Of a DNA stretch of 64,000 bases, positions 55,688 through 64,000 are shown one piece after another. Source of the stretch: Coprococcus eutactus (GTDB taxonomy: Bacteria; Bacillota; Clostridia; Lachnospirales; Lachnospiraceae); the NCBI RefSeq assembly GCF_025149915.1, contig NZ_CP102278.1:1472001-1536000 (forward strand). The letters run 5' to 3'. Positions within the stretch are counted from its first letter, which is position 1; each line of letters starts with the position of its first letter. The translations under genes were made by a program, and so were the position numbers. The notes below the pieces were generated by a model that worked only from the letters and a program-made list of their open reading frames with translations, did not search any database and had not been told where the DNA came from.

Positions 55688-56275
55688 CTATTTCGCTTTA
55701 TTTTCATCAGTCTGGCTGACGTAGTAGTTATATGTCATTACAGACATTTCGTCGGTGCTGCCGCAATTTTCGTTGCTTAGATAGCTTAGCGTGTTTCTGA
55801 GTATATGAACCACCGATACATCGATATCCGTAAATGCCTCCCGTCGTATCTGTTCGATCTCTGGAAGTGCCCTTCTGTTCGGTTCGATATAATCTGCTAC
55901 GAACACTATCTTTTCAAGAAGCGACATGGCTGGTCTGCCCGTTGTGTGAAATTCAATGGCTGAAAGAATATCATCGTCTTCTACACCATATTTTTCACGA
56001 GCATAAAAAGCTCCCAGCTTGGCGTGAAGAAGTTCAGGATTTTCGAACTCTACCTTGCTTATAGGAAGCTCGTGCTTCTTACATTTGGCGAGCTTATCCT
56101 CCGCTGACAGACACTTGGCGCAATCGTGAAGAAGTCCTGCGGTCAGTGCTCTTTCGACATCGGCACCATGAACCATAGCCAGGCAACCTGATACATACTC
56201 TACACCAAGAGAGTGTTCAAATCTTTTTTTTGTAAGTTTATTCTGAAGTCTTTCCCTCATCTCAGGTCTGTTCAT
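55688..56275 (-). CDS. yqeK: YqeK-family HD phosphohydrolase
   Basis: A cytoplasmic HD-domain protein of 195 residues, family known to hydrolyse diadenosine tetraphosphate symmetrically. The HD motif LLHDCAKCL is present, preceded by the first His in KRFEHSLGVEYVS, and EFHTTGRPAMS later completes the metal site. Its start overlaps the nadD stop as ATGA, so translation is coupled. Confidence 0.92.
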   Translation of the reverse strand: MNRPEMRERLQNKLTKKRFEHSLGVEYVSGCLAMVHGADVERALTAGLLHDCAKCLSAEDKLAKCKKHELPISKVEFENPELLHAKLGAFYAREKYGVEDDDILSAIEFHTTGRPAMSLLEKIVFVADYIEPNRRALPEIEQIRREAFTDIDVSVVHILRNTLSYLSNENCGSTDEMSVMTYNYYVSQTDENKAK

Positions 56276-56907
56276 GTTCTCTCTCCTGTTTCGTATAAAT
56301 GATTCTGAAGTATATAATCCTTCACTGTAGCAGGCACGTCATCGTCAATAGGGAGCCCTGTTTTCACATTTGCCCTTATCTGACTTGAGGATACGTCATA
56401 CTCATGTATTGTCTCAGTTCGTATATCAGCATATGGATACATAGATCTGAGATCTGCTATCTTGCCGGCAACAGACTCTGCTGGCGTGTCGCTTCTTGTG
56501 GTGATGATAAGGGTTGCCAGACGAGCTATCACATCCGGTCTGAACCACTTATCGAAATACATTACCGAGTCACCGCCCATTATAAAATACCAGTGAACAT
56601 CAGGATATAATGAATGTAGGGATTCAAGGGTATCTGAAGTATATGTGATCCCTGGACGGCTAATTTCAAAATCAGAATACTCAAGTCCCGGAATATCTGA
56701 TATTGCAAGCTTTATCATTTCTATACGATGACTTGCAGCTATCTCAGATGTCACATCCTTATATGCCGGTTTATTGTTTGGCATCACGAGAACTTTATCC
56801 AGATCAAACTGGGACAGAGCCTGTATTCCAAGTTCAATGTGACCGTAGTGTATCGGGTTAAAAGTCCCCCCAAGTATACCGATGCGCTTAGAAAACCGTG
56901 TATCCAT
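56272..56907 (-). CDS. nadD: Nicotinate-nucleotide adenylyltransferase
   Basis: Makes deamido-NAD from nicotinate mononucleotide and ATP. The nucleotidyltransferase start GILGGTFNPIHYGH (about 9-22) and the C-terminal VSSQIRANVKTG (the ISSTxIR-like motif) are present in 211 residues. TAGGAGAG precedes the ATG. The yhbY-nadD-yqeK order is conserved in Firmicutes. Confidence 0.96.
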   Translation of the reverse strand: MDTRFSKRIGILGGTFNPIHYGHIELGIQALSQFDLDKVLVMPNNKPAYKDVTSEIAASHRIEMIKLAISDIPGLEYSDFEISRPGITYTSDTLESLHSLYPDVHWYFIMGGDSVMYFDKWFRPDVIARLATLIITTRSDTPAESVAGKIADLRSMYPYADIRTETIHEYDVSSSQIRANVKTGLPIDDDVPATVKDYILQNHLYETGERT

Positions 56908-56976
56908 AAAAACTCTCCTATTAGTTTCAAATATAATGCAAAATGCTGCAATATAATCGATATCTTATGAATAAGC

Positions 56977-57264
56977 TTAAGGAAGCTCAATCCTCTTGCG
57001 TTCCTTTGATTCTTTGTACAGAACGATCTTTCTGCCGATGACCTGTACGACTTCTGAGTGCGTTCTCTCACTGAGCATAGATGCGATCTCTTTCGGATCA
57101 TCGAGACAATTCTTTAAAACTGAGATCTTGACAAGCTCTCTAGCTTCAAGTGCCTCAGCAACCGATGCTGTAAATTCAGGTGTGAGTGATGACTTTCCTA
57201 TGTTGAGTATAGGCTGAGTAGTCTGTGCCAGCCCTTTTAAATATGCTCTCTGTTTGCTGTTCAT
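56977..57264 (-). CDS. yhbY: YhbY-type CRM-domain RNA-binding protein
   Basis: A 95-residue RNA-binding protein associated with pre-50S ribosomal particles. The CRM pattern is seen in KQRAYLKGLAQTTQPILNIG at the start and VQVIGRKIVLYKES near the end, with the GxxG replaced by GRKI. The ribosome site is weak. It is 46 bases after obgE. Confidence 0.93.
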   Translation of the reverse strand: MNSKQRAYLKGLAQTTQPILNIGKSSLTPEFTASVAEALEARELVKISVLKNCLDDPKEIASMLSERTHSEVVQVIGRKIVLYKESKERKRIELP

Positions 57265-57310
57265 TTATCATATCTGACTGCCACGAAAGCAGCCATCTCC
57301 TTTACTTATT

Positions 57311-58606
57311 TTACTTATAATAATCAAACTCAAGGAAATACATTCTGACTGTATCTCCATCTACGCAGCCAAGTGCCTCAAGCTGTGTGAGAATTCCATT
57401 GTCTCTGAGGAACTTCTGGAAGAAGTCAAATCCCTTCTCTGATTCAAGGTTGGTGTAACCGAGCATCTTCTCGATACGAGGACCCTCAACGATGTATACG
57501 CCTTCCTCTTCGTCTGACTTTCTGACCTCAAATGGAAGCTCTGGATCATCCTGCATGGACAGATCTATCTCAGGCTCAAATTCAATGATCTCTCTAGGAG
57601 ATGCTTTGACAAGGTCGTTGACATACCACAGGAGTTCATTTATGCCCTTTCCTGACACTGCAGATATAGGGAATATCTTATATCCCTGATCCTCGGGAAA
57701 TTCCTCCTTCAGCATCTCTATAACTGTCTCATATCCAATATCATCGAGCAGATCGACTTTATTTGCAGCTATGACCTGTGGTCTGTTCTCTATGTCTTTG
57801 TTGTATTTCTTGAGCTCCTCATTGATGACATGTATGTCGTTGATAGGATCTCTGCCGTCAACTGAGGCTGCATCAACGATATGAATTATAACTTTTGTTC
57901 TCTCAATATGTCTGAGAAACTGCAGGCCAAGACCTGTTCCCTCCGAGGCGCCCTCTATGATTCCTGGAATATCAGCTATGACAAATCCGTTCTTGTCACC
58001 GAGGTCTACAACACCAAGATTTGGAACAAGTGTTGTAAAGTGGTACGCTGCAATCTTCGGACGCGCATTTGTCACTCTGGCAAGAAATGTTGACTTTCCA
58101 ACACTTGGATATCCAACAAGGCCTACATCCGCGATACACTTAAGTTCCAGATCGACCGTGAGTTCCTTTGCAGGCTGTCCCGGCTGTGCATATTTTGGAG
58201 CCTGCATAGTGGATGTAACGTACGTTCTGTTTCCACGTCCGCCACGGCCTCCCTTCAAGAATACTACAGGTTCTTTCTTATATGCCATATCAAGTATGAC
58301 TTTCCCTGTCTCGGAATCCTTTACAACAGTTCCAGGTGGAACCTTGAGTACTATGTCGGCACCATTGCTGCCGTGGCAGTTCTTCTTGCCACCCTCTTCG
58401 CCGTCTCCGGCTCTGTATTTTGTTACGTGTCTATAATTAGTAAGAGTATTCATTCCCTCGTCGACAACAAATATGACGTCTCCGCCATTGCCCCCATCTC
58501 CGCCGTCAGGACCGCCGTTTGGCACGTATTTTTCTCTTCGAAATGAAACGTGTCCGTCACCGCCCTTACCTGATCTCACATATATTCTGGCTCTATCGGC
58601 AAACAT
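57311..58606 (-). CDS. obgE: Obg-family GTPase
   Basis: An essential GTPase in 50S assembly and stress control. The 431 residues have the glycine-rich Obg fold (about 1-158), the G domain (GYPSVGKST, DIPGIIEGA, NKVD) and the C-terminal OCT domain (about 345-431). It has its own leader with tandem repeats and is separated from rpmA by a terminator, so it may be transcribed independently of the L21-L27 operon. Confidence 0.97.
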   Translation of the reverse strand: MFADRARIYVRSGKGGDGHVSFRREKYVPNGGPDGGDGGNGGDVIFVVDEGMNTLTNYRHVTKYRAGDGEEGGKKNCHGSNGADIVLKVPPGTVVKDSETGKVILDMAYKKEPVVFLKGGRGGRGNRTYVTSTMQAPKYAQPGQPAKELTVDLELKCIADVGLVGYPSVGKSTFLARVTNARPKIAAYHFTTLVPNLGVVDLGDKNGFVIADIPGIIEGASEGTGLGLQFLRHIERTKVIIHIVDAASVDGRDPINDIHVINEELKKYNKDIENRPQVIAANKVDLLDDIGYETVIEMLKEEFPEDQGYKIFPISAVSGKGINELLWYVNDLVKASPREIIEFEPEIDLSMQDDPELPFEVRKSDEEEGVYIVEGPRIEKMLGYTNLESEKGFDFFQKFLRDNGILTQLEALGCVDGDTVRMYFLEFDYYK

Positions 58607-58648
58607 ACAATACCGCCTTTCTGTGTCAGATATTCTCTACCGAATATT

Positions 58649-58687
58649 CAGTGTCTTAATTCAATATCTTAATTTAATGTCTTAATT
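58649..58687. repeat. Three 13-bp tandem repeats in the obgE leader
   Basis: Units at 58649-58661, 58662-58674 and 58675-58687 share the core TCTTAATT with 2-3 changes in the first bases. They lie 43-81 bases before the obgE start codon. A minus-strand TTGACA with a weak TAAATT 16 bases on overlaps the repeats. Confidence 0.8.
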
Positions 58688-58761
58688 GTCTGTGTCAAGT
58701 TCTACAGATACATATCTGCACACTATTTCATAGTATACCCTATATCTGCACTTTTGTCTGT

Positions 58762-58797
58762 AAAAAAAGACTGGAATAATAAAAATTACTCCAGTCT
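58762..58797 (-). terminator. Terminator after rpmA (minus strand)
   Basis: On the minus strand AGACTGGA (complement of 58790-58797) pairs with TCCAGTCT (complement of 58768-58775), with further AT pairs inside, and is followed by seven T. It ends the rplU-prp-rpmA operon before obgE. Confidence 0.9.
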
Positions 58798-58827
58798 CTT
58801 GATAGTATTACTTATATATATCCAATA

Positions 58828-59115
58828 TTACTCGTTAACTACTGGATAGATAGAAACCTGCTTCTTGTCTCTACCCTTTCTCTCAAATCTAACGATACCA
58901 TCAGCTGTAGCAAACAGTGTGTCATCTCCGCCGATACCAACGTTAAGACCTGGGTGAATCTTTGTTCCACGCTGTCTGTAAAGGATGTTACCAGCCTTTA
59001 CGAACTGACCGTCAGCTCTCTTAGCACCAAGTCTCTTGGACTCTGAGTCTCTGCCGTTCTTTGTAGAACCTACACCTTTCTTATGAGCGAAAAACTGAAG
59101 TTCCATCTTCATCAT
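58828..59115 (-). CDS. rpmA: Large ribosomal subunit protein bL27, with Prp-cleaved N-terminus
   Basis: A 50S protein whose N-terminus reaches the peptidyl transferase centre. The 95-residue product begins with the Firmicutes extension [10 protein letters not shown], which the protease Prp must remove after FF to expose AHKKG. The core [19 protein letters not shown] is typical. prp is immediately upstream. GGAGG lies 10 bases before ATG 59115. Confidence 0.97.
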   Translation of the reverse strand: MMKMELQFFAHKKGVGSTKNGRDSESKRLGAKRADGQFVKAGNILYRQRGTKIHPGLNVGIGGDDTLFATADGIVRFERKGRDKKQVSIYPVVNE

Positions 59116-59120
59116 GTCAA

Positions 59121-59447
59121 TTACACCTCCTTAAAGGTCATACAAATATAATCGCCATAGGATTCCTCAATTCCAGATATACCGATGACAAATGCCTGTA
59201 TCAGAGTCTGTGCTTTGATATCAGGTGACTCCTTGAACATGAAATCCATATTGCCACTCTCCTGATCGCAATCTAGTGTGAAACTCACATCTGAAAGTTC
59301 TTCAATAGAGTTCAAAATAGTTATCGCAATAGCAGACACTGCACTGCATACGATATCATGTCCTGGATCATCATAACCGGCATGTCCATTCGTCTTAAAT
59401 CCTATATAATCCGAATTGCTGTTCTGATAAATAACTACATCAATCAT
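59121..59447 (-). CDS. prp: Ribosomal processing cysteine protease Prp
   Basis: Removes the N-terminal extension of bL27. The 108-residue protein (YsxB family) has the catalytic pair in [19 protein letters not shown], His in GHAGY and Cys in VCSAVS. It lies between rplU and rpmA, six bases from the latter, the conserved order in Firmicutes. The ribosome site at its ATG is weak. Confidence 0.95.
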   Translation of the reverse strand: MIDVVIYQNSNSDYIGFKTNGHAGYDDPGHDIVCSAVSAIAITILNSIEELSDVSFTLDCDQESGNMDFMFKESPDIKAQTLIQAFVIGISGIEESYGDYICMTFKEV

Positions 59448-59472
59448 GTCTTATAATCGATACAATCAATAA

Positions 59473-59781
59473 TTAAGCGTTGATCTTCTTGATCTCAACC
59501 TTAGTATATGACTGTCTGTGACCATTCTTCTTGTGATAGCCAGTCTTTCTCTTGTACTTGTAAACAATAACTTTCTTAGACTTGCCTTCACCAACTACTG
59601 ATGCTGTTACAGATGCATTAGCAACTGCATCTCCACACTTAACGTCTGAATCAGTGCTTACTAAGATAACATCATCAAATGTTACTTCGCTTCCAGCCTC
59701 TGCTGCGAGCTTCTCAACCTTGATTACGTCTCCTTCAGCTACCTTGTACTGCTTACCGCCTGTTGCTATAATTGCGTACAT
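59473..59781 (-). CDS. rplU: Large ribosomal subunit protein bL21
   Basis: A 102-residue 50S protein. [14 protein letters not shown] at the start and [20 protein letters not shown] near the end are diagnostic. ATG 59781 is chosen, with a strong AAGGAGG upstream, over an in-frame start at 59802 that would precede that site. It is the first gene of the rplU-prp-rpmA operon. Confidence 0.97.
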   Translation of the reverse strand: MYAIIATGGKQYKVAEGDVIKVEKLAAEAGSEVTFDDVILVSTDSDVKCGDAVANASVTASVVGEGKSKKVIVYKYKRKTGYHKKNGHRQSYTKVEIKKINA

Positions 59782-59893
59782 GGTTAATACCTCCTTAATC
59801 AAACTCGCCAGTTTTGGTGGTGTCTGTTAACACACTTATACCTAACTGTGCGGCATACTCATATAATCTACCATCAAGGTGGTTATTTGTCAA
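59782..59893 (-). promoter_or_regulatory. Promoter and probable L21 leader of rplU
   Basis: On the minus strand TTGACA (complement of 59888-59893) is followed after 17 bases by TAGATT (complement of 59865-59870). The leader of about 75 bases after it, containing the stretch ACAGACACCACC ahead of the ribosome site, has the position of the known L21 leader RNA that allows autoregulation. I cannot confirm the fold by eye. Confidence 0.55.
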
Positions 59894-59941
59894 TAATTTT
59901 CAGATATATTTTTACAATATTTTTTACTAAGATAAACATCT

Positions 59942-61105
59942 TTAAATAAGCATTTCATGGAGCGGTCTCTTAAGTTTCTTTCTTGTAAGCTCGATGAGGC
60001 CTAGTTTTGTTATATCGACATACTTTGCTGGAACCGGATCATCTGCCAACTCTTTTATGAGTACATCGCGAATCTTGTATATGTCATCAGGATTTTTCAT
60101 GTTGATAAAGTCTATGACTATGATTCCGGACAGATTTCTGAGTCTTAGCTGTCTACACGTCTCAACCGCCGCCTCAGTATTGACCTTCAGGATATGCTGT
60201 GACATATCCTTTCCTGAAACAGATTTACCTGTGTTGACATCCACAACCACCATGGCCTCTGTCTGCTGGATTATGAGATAAGCCCCCGATTTGAGCCATA
60301 CTCTCTCTTTAAGTGCACCCTCGACTTCTTTTTTCAGGTTATATATTGCCGAAAGTGGGCAATTATCATTGGAATACAGAACTGCATTTATATCACAAAG
60401 ACCTTTTTTGCCGGAGTATTCATTAAATACATTGAATATATCCAGATCATCGGTCACAAACTCATCTATCTTTTGGCTTCCGATAAGAGTAATGTTTTCT
60501 ATATATTCAGGTGGATTCCTGAACAGACATGAGAAACACTTTCTTGTAGTCGCCGCCTTTAATATCTGTTCAAGTCTGCCGGCAAGATCATTTAACTCCT
60601 TTTTTATGACGTCGTGTTCTGCACCTGCCGCGTTTGTCCTGATAATACAACCCATATTGTCCGGAAGAGTTTCCTTTGCCAGTTTTTTTAGATCATCCCG
60701 GAGTTTTCTGCTACTTATCTTGCCTGATATTCCAATCTGGTTTCCGGTATGAACTACAGAATATTCGCCCCTGATGGTAAGCTCGGAGGATCCGACAGGA
60801 TTCTTTGTCTTGACAGCATCCCTGCTGATCTGTACGACCACATCATCGCCGATCCTGAGCTTGGTGTGTTCTTTCCCATCGGCATATATGATGTCATTGT
60901 CATCAAGGCTGTAATAGCATGGCAGTTTATCTCCGTAGTCGATAAAACACGCATTTATATTGTCTACTATATTCGCAACCTTTCCCACATATATGTTGCC
61001 GAGAACAGTATCATTTTCAGACAGATTCAGGTCTGTGACTTTTCCATCGTGAATGGTTGCCTGAAGTATTTTATTTTCATAGTGTGTGACAACAAGTTTT
61101 CTCAT
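59942..61105 (-). CDS. rng: Ribonuclease E/G family protein, short form
   Basis: An endoribonuclease related to RNase G. The 387 residues include an S1-like N-terminal domain (about 35-115) and the catalytic domain with the metal aspartates in VVVDVNTGK and IVIDFINM. The protein ends at KKLKRPLHEML, right where the zinc-link CPxCxG of E. coli RNase E would begin, so that link is missing. Its place upstream of rplU is conserved. AAGGAA precedes the ATG. Confidence 0.9.
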   Translation of the reverse strand: MRKLVVTHYENKILQATIHDGKVTDLNLSENDTVLGNIYVGKVANIVDNINACFIDYGDKLPCYYSLDDNDIIYADGKEHTKLRIGDDVVVQISRDAVKTKNPVGSSELTIRGEYSVVHTGNQIGISGKISSRKLRDDLKKLAKETLPDNMGCIIRTNAAGAEHDVIKKELNDLAGRLEQILKAATTRKCFSCLFRNPPEYIENITLIGSQKIDEFVTDDLDIFNVFNEYSGKKGLCDINAVLYSNDNCPLSAIYNLKKEVEGALKERVWLKSGAYLIIQQTEAMVVVDVNTGKSVSGKDMSQHILKVNTEAAVETCRQLRLRNLSGIIVIDFINMKNPDDIYKIRDVLIKELADDPVPAKYVDITKLGLIELTRKKLKRPLHEMLI

Positions 61106-61207
61106 TTTTATTTCCTTGATATTTAATATATTACTTTTTGAATTTCAAATAAGTAAAATGTATTTGAAATGTGATCTGTGTGTCGAATTGCTGCATATTA
61201 GGCAGCA

Positions 61208-61906
61208 TCAAAATGATGTTCCAGCCTGATAAAGTGGCATGATACCGCCCTTAGGGGAATCCATATATGTTTCAAGCCTGTGTATATGGTAATGAAACTG
61301 GTTATGTTCAATGCCTGAAAACGAATAGAGTGCCTGCATGACAAGCTCCGGCTTCAGATTGTATTCGCTTCCTGTCGAGAGAAGCATGTACATGGAGTCA
61401 CCTCTAAGTTCACATTTCATGATTCCCGGTTTAATATTCTCCTCACGTTCGCTTTTCTTGGTCTTTTTGAGTATCACGATCTCTTTTTGCACCATGAAAT
61501 CCATCACACTGCCAAGCAATTTGGATTTTTCTTCAGTGGAACATTTTTCCTCAAATGTGATCACATAATCCGATGCAGACACTACTGACATGGAATTTTT
61601 TGCATCATCAGGAAGAAGGACGCACTCTGTTACATGCATCTCATCGACAGAGACGGCATTCAGGGCATCGACCATAGCCTTTGATGTTGAGACTGATTCA
61701 AACTCACCGTCAAAGTATTCCCCGTCAGATGTTATTCCCATGGCAAGAGGAGCTGCAAATGAGATTATCTGGTGAGGGGAATATCCCTTTGAATAGCTTA
61801 CATCAAGACCTGCCCTCCTTATCTCTTTCTGAAAATATCTCATAACATCAAGATGACCTATGAATTTCAGATTGCCAAGCTTGGAGTATTTAATTCTTAT
61901 TTTCAA
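61208..61906 (-). CDS. DUF2344 / TIGR03936-type protein
   Basis: A 232-residue protein of the radical-SAM-associated DUF2344 family, function unknown. Recognisable parts are RIKYSKLGNLKFIGHLDVMR at the start and YSKGYSPHQIISFAAPLAMG. TTG 61906 is taken as the start, because AGGAGG (complement of 61915-61920) is 8 bases upstream; the frame is open to 61939. It overlaps the radical SAM gene by 17 bases. In some bacteria the two are one fused protein. Confidence 0.85.
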   Translation of the reverse strand: MKIRIKYSKLGNLKFIGHLDVMRYFQKEIRRAGLDVSYSKGYSPHQIISFAAPLAMGITSDGEYFDGEFESVSTSKAMVDALNAVSVDEMHVTECVLLPDDAKNSMSVVSASDYVITFEEKCSTEEKSKLLGSVMDFMVQKEIVILKKTKKSEREENIKPGIMKCELRGDSMYMLLSTGSEYNLKPELVMQALYSFSGIEHNQFHYHIHRLETYMDSPKGGIMPLYQAGTSF

Positions 61907-63758
61907 AGCACACACCTCCTCCAAATCTTGCCGCACCACATCCTGAGCACTGCTGTCTACAGTTAGGAGTCACCTTTTCATTCTGGGCATTCTCCCACTC
62001 TCTCTCAAGGAATCCCCTTGTAACTCCTATATCTATGAAATCCCACGGAAGGATCTCGTCAACATTTCTGTCCCTGTATGTGTAAAAATCAATGTCAAGA
62101 CCGTGCTTAGCCATGGAATTGTCCCAGTTTTCTTTTTTAAAGAACTCTGTCCATGCGTCATATATCTGTCCTGATCTGTAGACATCATATATGACGTCGC
62201 AGAGTTTTCTATCGCCCCTTGCAAGAAGTCCTTCTAGTATTGTTATGTCTGCCTCATGGTATTGGAATTTAAGGCTCTTATGGTTCTTCTCCTCGCGAAA
62301 TCTATCCTTCACAAAGTAAGCTCTCTTGACAAATTCCTCAGGTCTTATCATCGGTGCCCACTGGAATGGTGTAAAAGGCTTTGGCACGAAATATGATGCA
62401 GAAGCTGTGACCATCACTCTGCCATTTCGCTCTTCCCTCGGAATATTTGCGAAAAACAGTTCTGTGATCTCCTCCGACAGGTCTGCGATTCCTGCAATAT
62501 CGTCATAAGTCTCCGTAGGAAGTCCCATCATGAAGTAAAGCTTTACCTTGTCCCAGCCGCCCTTGAATGCCTTCAGGGCACCATTCATGATGTCCTCCTT
62601 GGTGAGCCCCTTATTTATGACATTTCTGAGTCTCTGCGTTCCTGCCTCCGGTGCAAATGTGAGGGAACTCTTCTTGACATCCTGGATTTTGCTCATAACA
62701 TCAAGTGAGAAAGCATCTATACGCAGAGATGGTAGCGAGATATTTACGTGCTCATTGTCCATCTTCTCAATCAGGCAGTCGGTAAGTTCAGGGAGATCTT
62801 CATAATCACTGGATGACAGACTGCTGAAAGTGATCTCCTCATGTCCGGTACTTGCCAACATCTTCTCAGCATAGCCCTTTAGCATATCTACATTCTTAGG
62901 CCTTGTCGGTCTGTATATCATTCCCGCCTGGCAAAAACGACAGCCTCTTATGCAGCCTCGCATGATCTCCAACACGACTCTGTCCTGGGTGAGCTTCATA
63001 AATGACACGACCGGTTTTTCTGGATACGTCACCTTGCTGTGATCCATAACCACTGTCTTTGTAACTGTTGCCGGGACACCATCAAATTTCGGGCCAAAAG
63101 AGGCTATCGTTCCATCTTCATGATAAGTCACCTCATAGAGCTCTGGCACATAAAGTCCCGGAATGTTTGACACTTTTATGAGAAATTCTTGCCTTGTCAT
63201 GTCGGAGTGCTTATAGACTTTGTAAAGTTCTAGCAACTCATCATACGATACTTCACCTTCACCCATGTAGAATATATCGAAAAAGTCTGCAATAGGTTCT
63301 GGATTATATGAGCAAGGGCCTCCACCGATTACAAGTGTGTCCCCTTTCTTACGGTCCTTGGTGCGCAGAGGAATACCTGATAGATCGAGCACCTGAAGAA
63401 TATTCGTGTAACACATCTCATATTGAAGGGTTATACCCAGAAAATCAAAGTCTTTTATAGGATCCTGTGATTCTAATGCAAAAAGTGGTATGGCATGTTT
63501 TCTCATCTCAGCATCAAGATCCGGCCATGGCGAGTATACTCTCTCACACCATGTATCTTCCCTTCTGTTGAACATGTCATACAGTATCTGTATTCCAAGA
63601 TGGGACATTCCTATCTCATATACATCGGGAAAACACATGCAGAAACGAACATCTATCTTGTCCTTCTCCTTGATCACACTGTTGTATTCGCCACCTATAT
63701 ATCTTGCGGGTTTTTCAACTTTCATCAGTATCTCATCCGATAACGCTAATTTTCTCAT
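61890..63758 (-). CDS. TIGR03960-type B12-binding/radical SAM protein
   Basis: A radical SAM protein of 622 residues. An N-terminal region like a B12-binding domain (GMSHLGIQILYDMFNRR) precedes the cluster motif CIRGCRFC (in the middle third) and the substrate stretch FAPEAGTQRLRNVINKGLT. The C-terminus has another cysteine group, CSGCGA and CF. The reaction is unknown; its link to rng, rplU and obgE is conserved in Clostridia. ATG 63758 (MRKLALSDEIL) is preferred to 63794 for the AAGGAA ahead of it. Confidence 0.88.
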   Translation of the reverse strand: MRKLALSDEILMKVEKPARYIGGEYNSVIKEKDKIDVRFCMCFPDVYEIGMSHLGIQILYDMFNRREDTWCERVYSPWPDLDAEMRKHAIPLFALESQDPIKDFDFLGITLQYEMCYTNILQVLDLSGIPLRTKDRKKGDTLVIGGGPCSYNPEPIADFFDIFYMGEGEVSYDELLELYKVYKHSDMTRQEFLIKVSNIPGLYVPELYEVTYHEDGTIASFGPKFDGVPATVTKTVVMDHSKVTYPEKPVVSFMKLTQDRVVLEIMRGCIRGCRFCQAGMIYRPTRPKNVDMLKGYAEKMLASTGHEEITFSSLSSSDYEDLPELTDCLIEKMDNEHVNISLPSLRIDAFSLDVMSKIQDVKKSSLTFAPEAGTQRLRNVINKGLTKEDIMNGALKAFKGGWDKVKLYFMMGLPTETYDDIAGIADLSEEITELFFANIPREERNGRVMVTASASYFVPKPFTPFQWAPMIRPEEFVKRAYFVKDRFREEKNHKSLKFQYHEADITILEGLLARGDRKLCDVIYDVYRSGQIYDAWTEFFKKENWDNSMAKHGLDIDFYTYRDRNVDEILPWDFIDIGVTRGFLEREWENAQNEKVTPNCRQQCSGCGAARFGGGVCFENKN

Positions 63759-63801
63759 ATATAAATTCCTTAAATATTTTTTCTTTTTATTCAATTACAG
63801 C

Positions 63802-63841
63802 AAAAGAGATGCGCACGAAATACGGAAGTTCCGTGCGCATC
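63802..63841 (-). terminator. Terminator of the partial gene at the right edge (minus strand)
   Basis: Arms 63808-63820 and 63829-63841 pair at 13 positions, one of them a G-U wobble in RNA, and the minus strand continues TCTTTTG. It separates the partial gene from the radical SAM gene. Confidence 0.8.
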
Positions 63842-63919
63842 CACTGTTTATATCTATTATATCGATATGCGTATGAAATATCCATAATCCATATACGCGA
63901 TATCCATACACGATCAGAA

Positions 63920-64000
63920 TTAGTTCTTGAAGCTGTGAATAGGTGCAGGGATACGTCCACCTCTGTTGACGAACTTATCACATGCAAAGCTGTTTACAGG
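63920..64000 (-). CDS. 3' end of an unidentified gene (partial, minus strand)
   Basis: The frame from the right edge is open for 26 codons and stops at TAA (complement of 63920-63922). The tail ends RGGRIPAPIHSFKN. A terminator lies 79 bases downstream, which supports a real gene end. I do not recognise the family from this piece. Confidence 0.6.
   Translation of the reverse strand, partial: PVNSFACDKFVNRGGRIPAPIHSFKN

Noticed and set aside
1..64000. CRISPR arrays, tRNA or rRNA genes, and T-box leaders
   Set aside because: I looked on both strands and saw no regularly spaced repeats, no cloverleaf ending in a T-arm GTTCGA pattern with matching stems, and no T-box TGGNACC with its antiterminator. 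A tRNAscan or Infernal run could still find a missed one.

Overview
The window is a stretch of chromosome from a low-to-moderate GC, spore-forming, Gram-positive anaerobe, most likely a member of the Lachnospiraceae (Clostridia; a Coprococcus/Roseburia-like relative, genus not certain). The grounds are strong GGAGG ribosome binding sites, AGA/ATA-rich codon use, sporulation genes (yqfC, yqfD), a Prp-processed bL27, the mre-PBP2-minCDE-rodA order, RecU, YneA/LexA-type SOS control and a short HisG that needs HisZ. Almost everything is housekeeping. I see no rRNA, tRNA, CRISPR array, insertion sequence or prophage.

Layout. 1-5324 (+): a gene tail, a RelQ-type alarmone synthetase, an RsmF-like rRNA methyltransferase, an SDR oxidoreductase, an unknown two-helix membrane protein, an RluD-type pseudouridine synthase and recU. 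5390-13520 (+): a histidine operon with a near-consensus promoter and a structured leader (hisZ-hisG-hisD-hisB and an unusual HisF-like/HisI/HisE fusion), running straight into alaS. 13571-13957: rpsU as a single-gene unit. 13998-18199: yqfC-yqfD-phoH-ybeY-yerB-like. 18385-24572: a BofC-like protein, two FAD proteins, proB, a DUF896 protein, 5-formyl-THF cyclo-ligase and a patatin. 24626-33075: miaB-mutS-mutL-miaA and a PLP enzyme, so tRNA modification and mismatch repair share one cluster.

33138-42691 (+): the envelope and cell-shape cluster radC-mreC-mreD-PBP2-minC-minD-minE-rodA-mgsA, then a lipoprotein D,D-carboxypeptidase; mreB is not present. 42785-49508 (+): a small P-loop protein, an HlyD-like protein, ylmE, sepF, divIVA, aroB, lspA and a second RluD-like enzyme. 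Elongation, division-site selection and division proteins therefore sit side by side. 49694-50308 (+): a cytidylate-kinase-like protein.

50504-53006 (-): ttcA, a tyrosine recombinase with dense inverted and direct repeats in front of it, and a YneA-like LysM protein. This last gene is divergent from lexA (53314, +); both promoters carry SOS boxes inside their -35/-10 spacers. 54038-63758 (-): an HD-GYP-like membrane protein, rsfS, yqeK, nadD, yhbY, obgE, rpmA, prp, rplU, an RNase E/G, a DUF2344 protein and a radical SAM protein. This is the standard Firmicutes ribosome-assembly/GTPase neighbourhood. A partial gene on the minus strand reaches the right edge.

The least explained items are the pruned HisF-like barrel fused to HisIE, the repeat cluster at the recombinase, the P-loop and HlyD-like genes beside sepF, a roughly 245-residue insertion in PBP2, and the structured hisZ leader.
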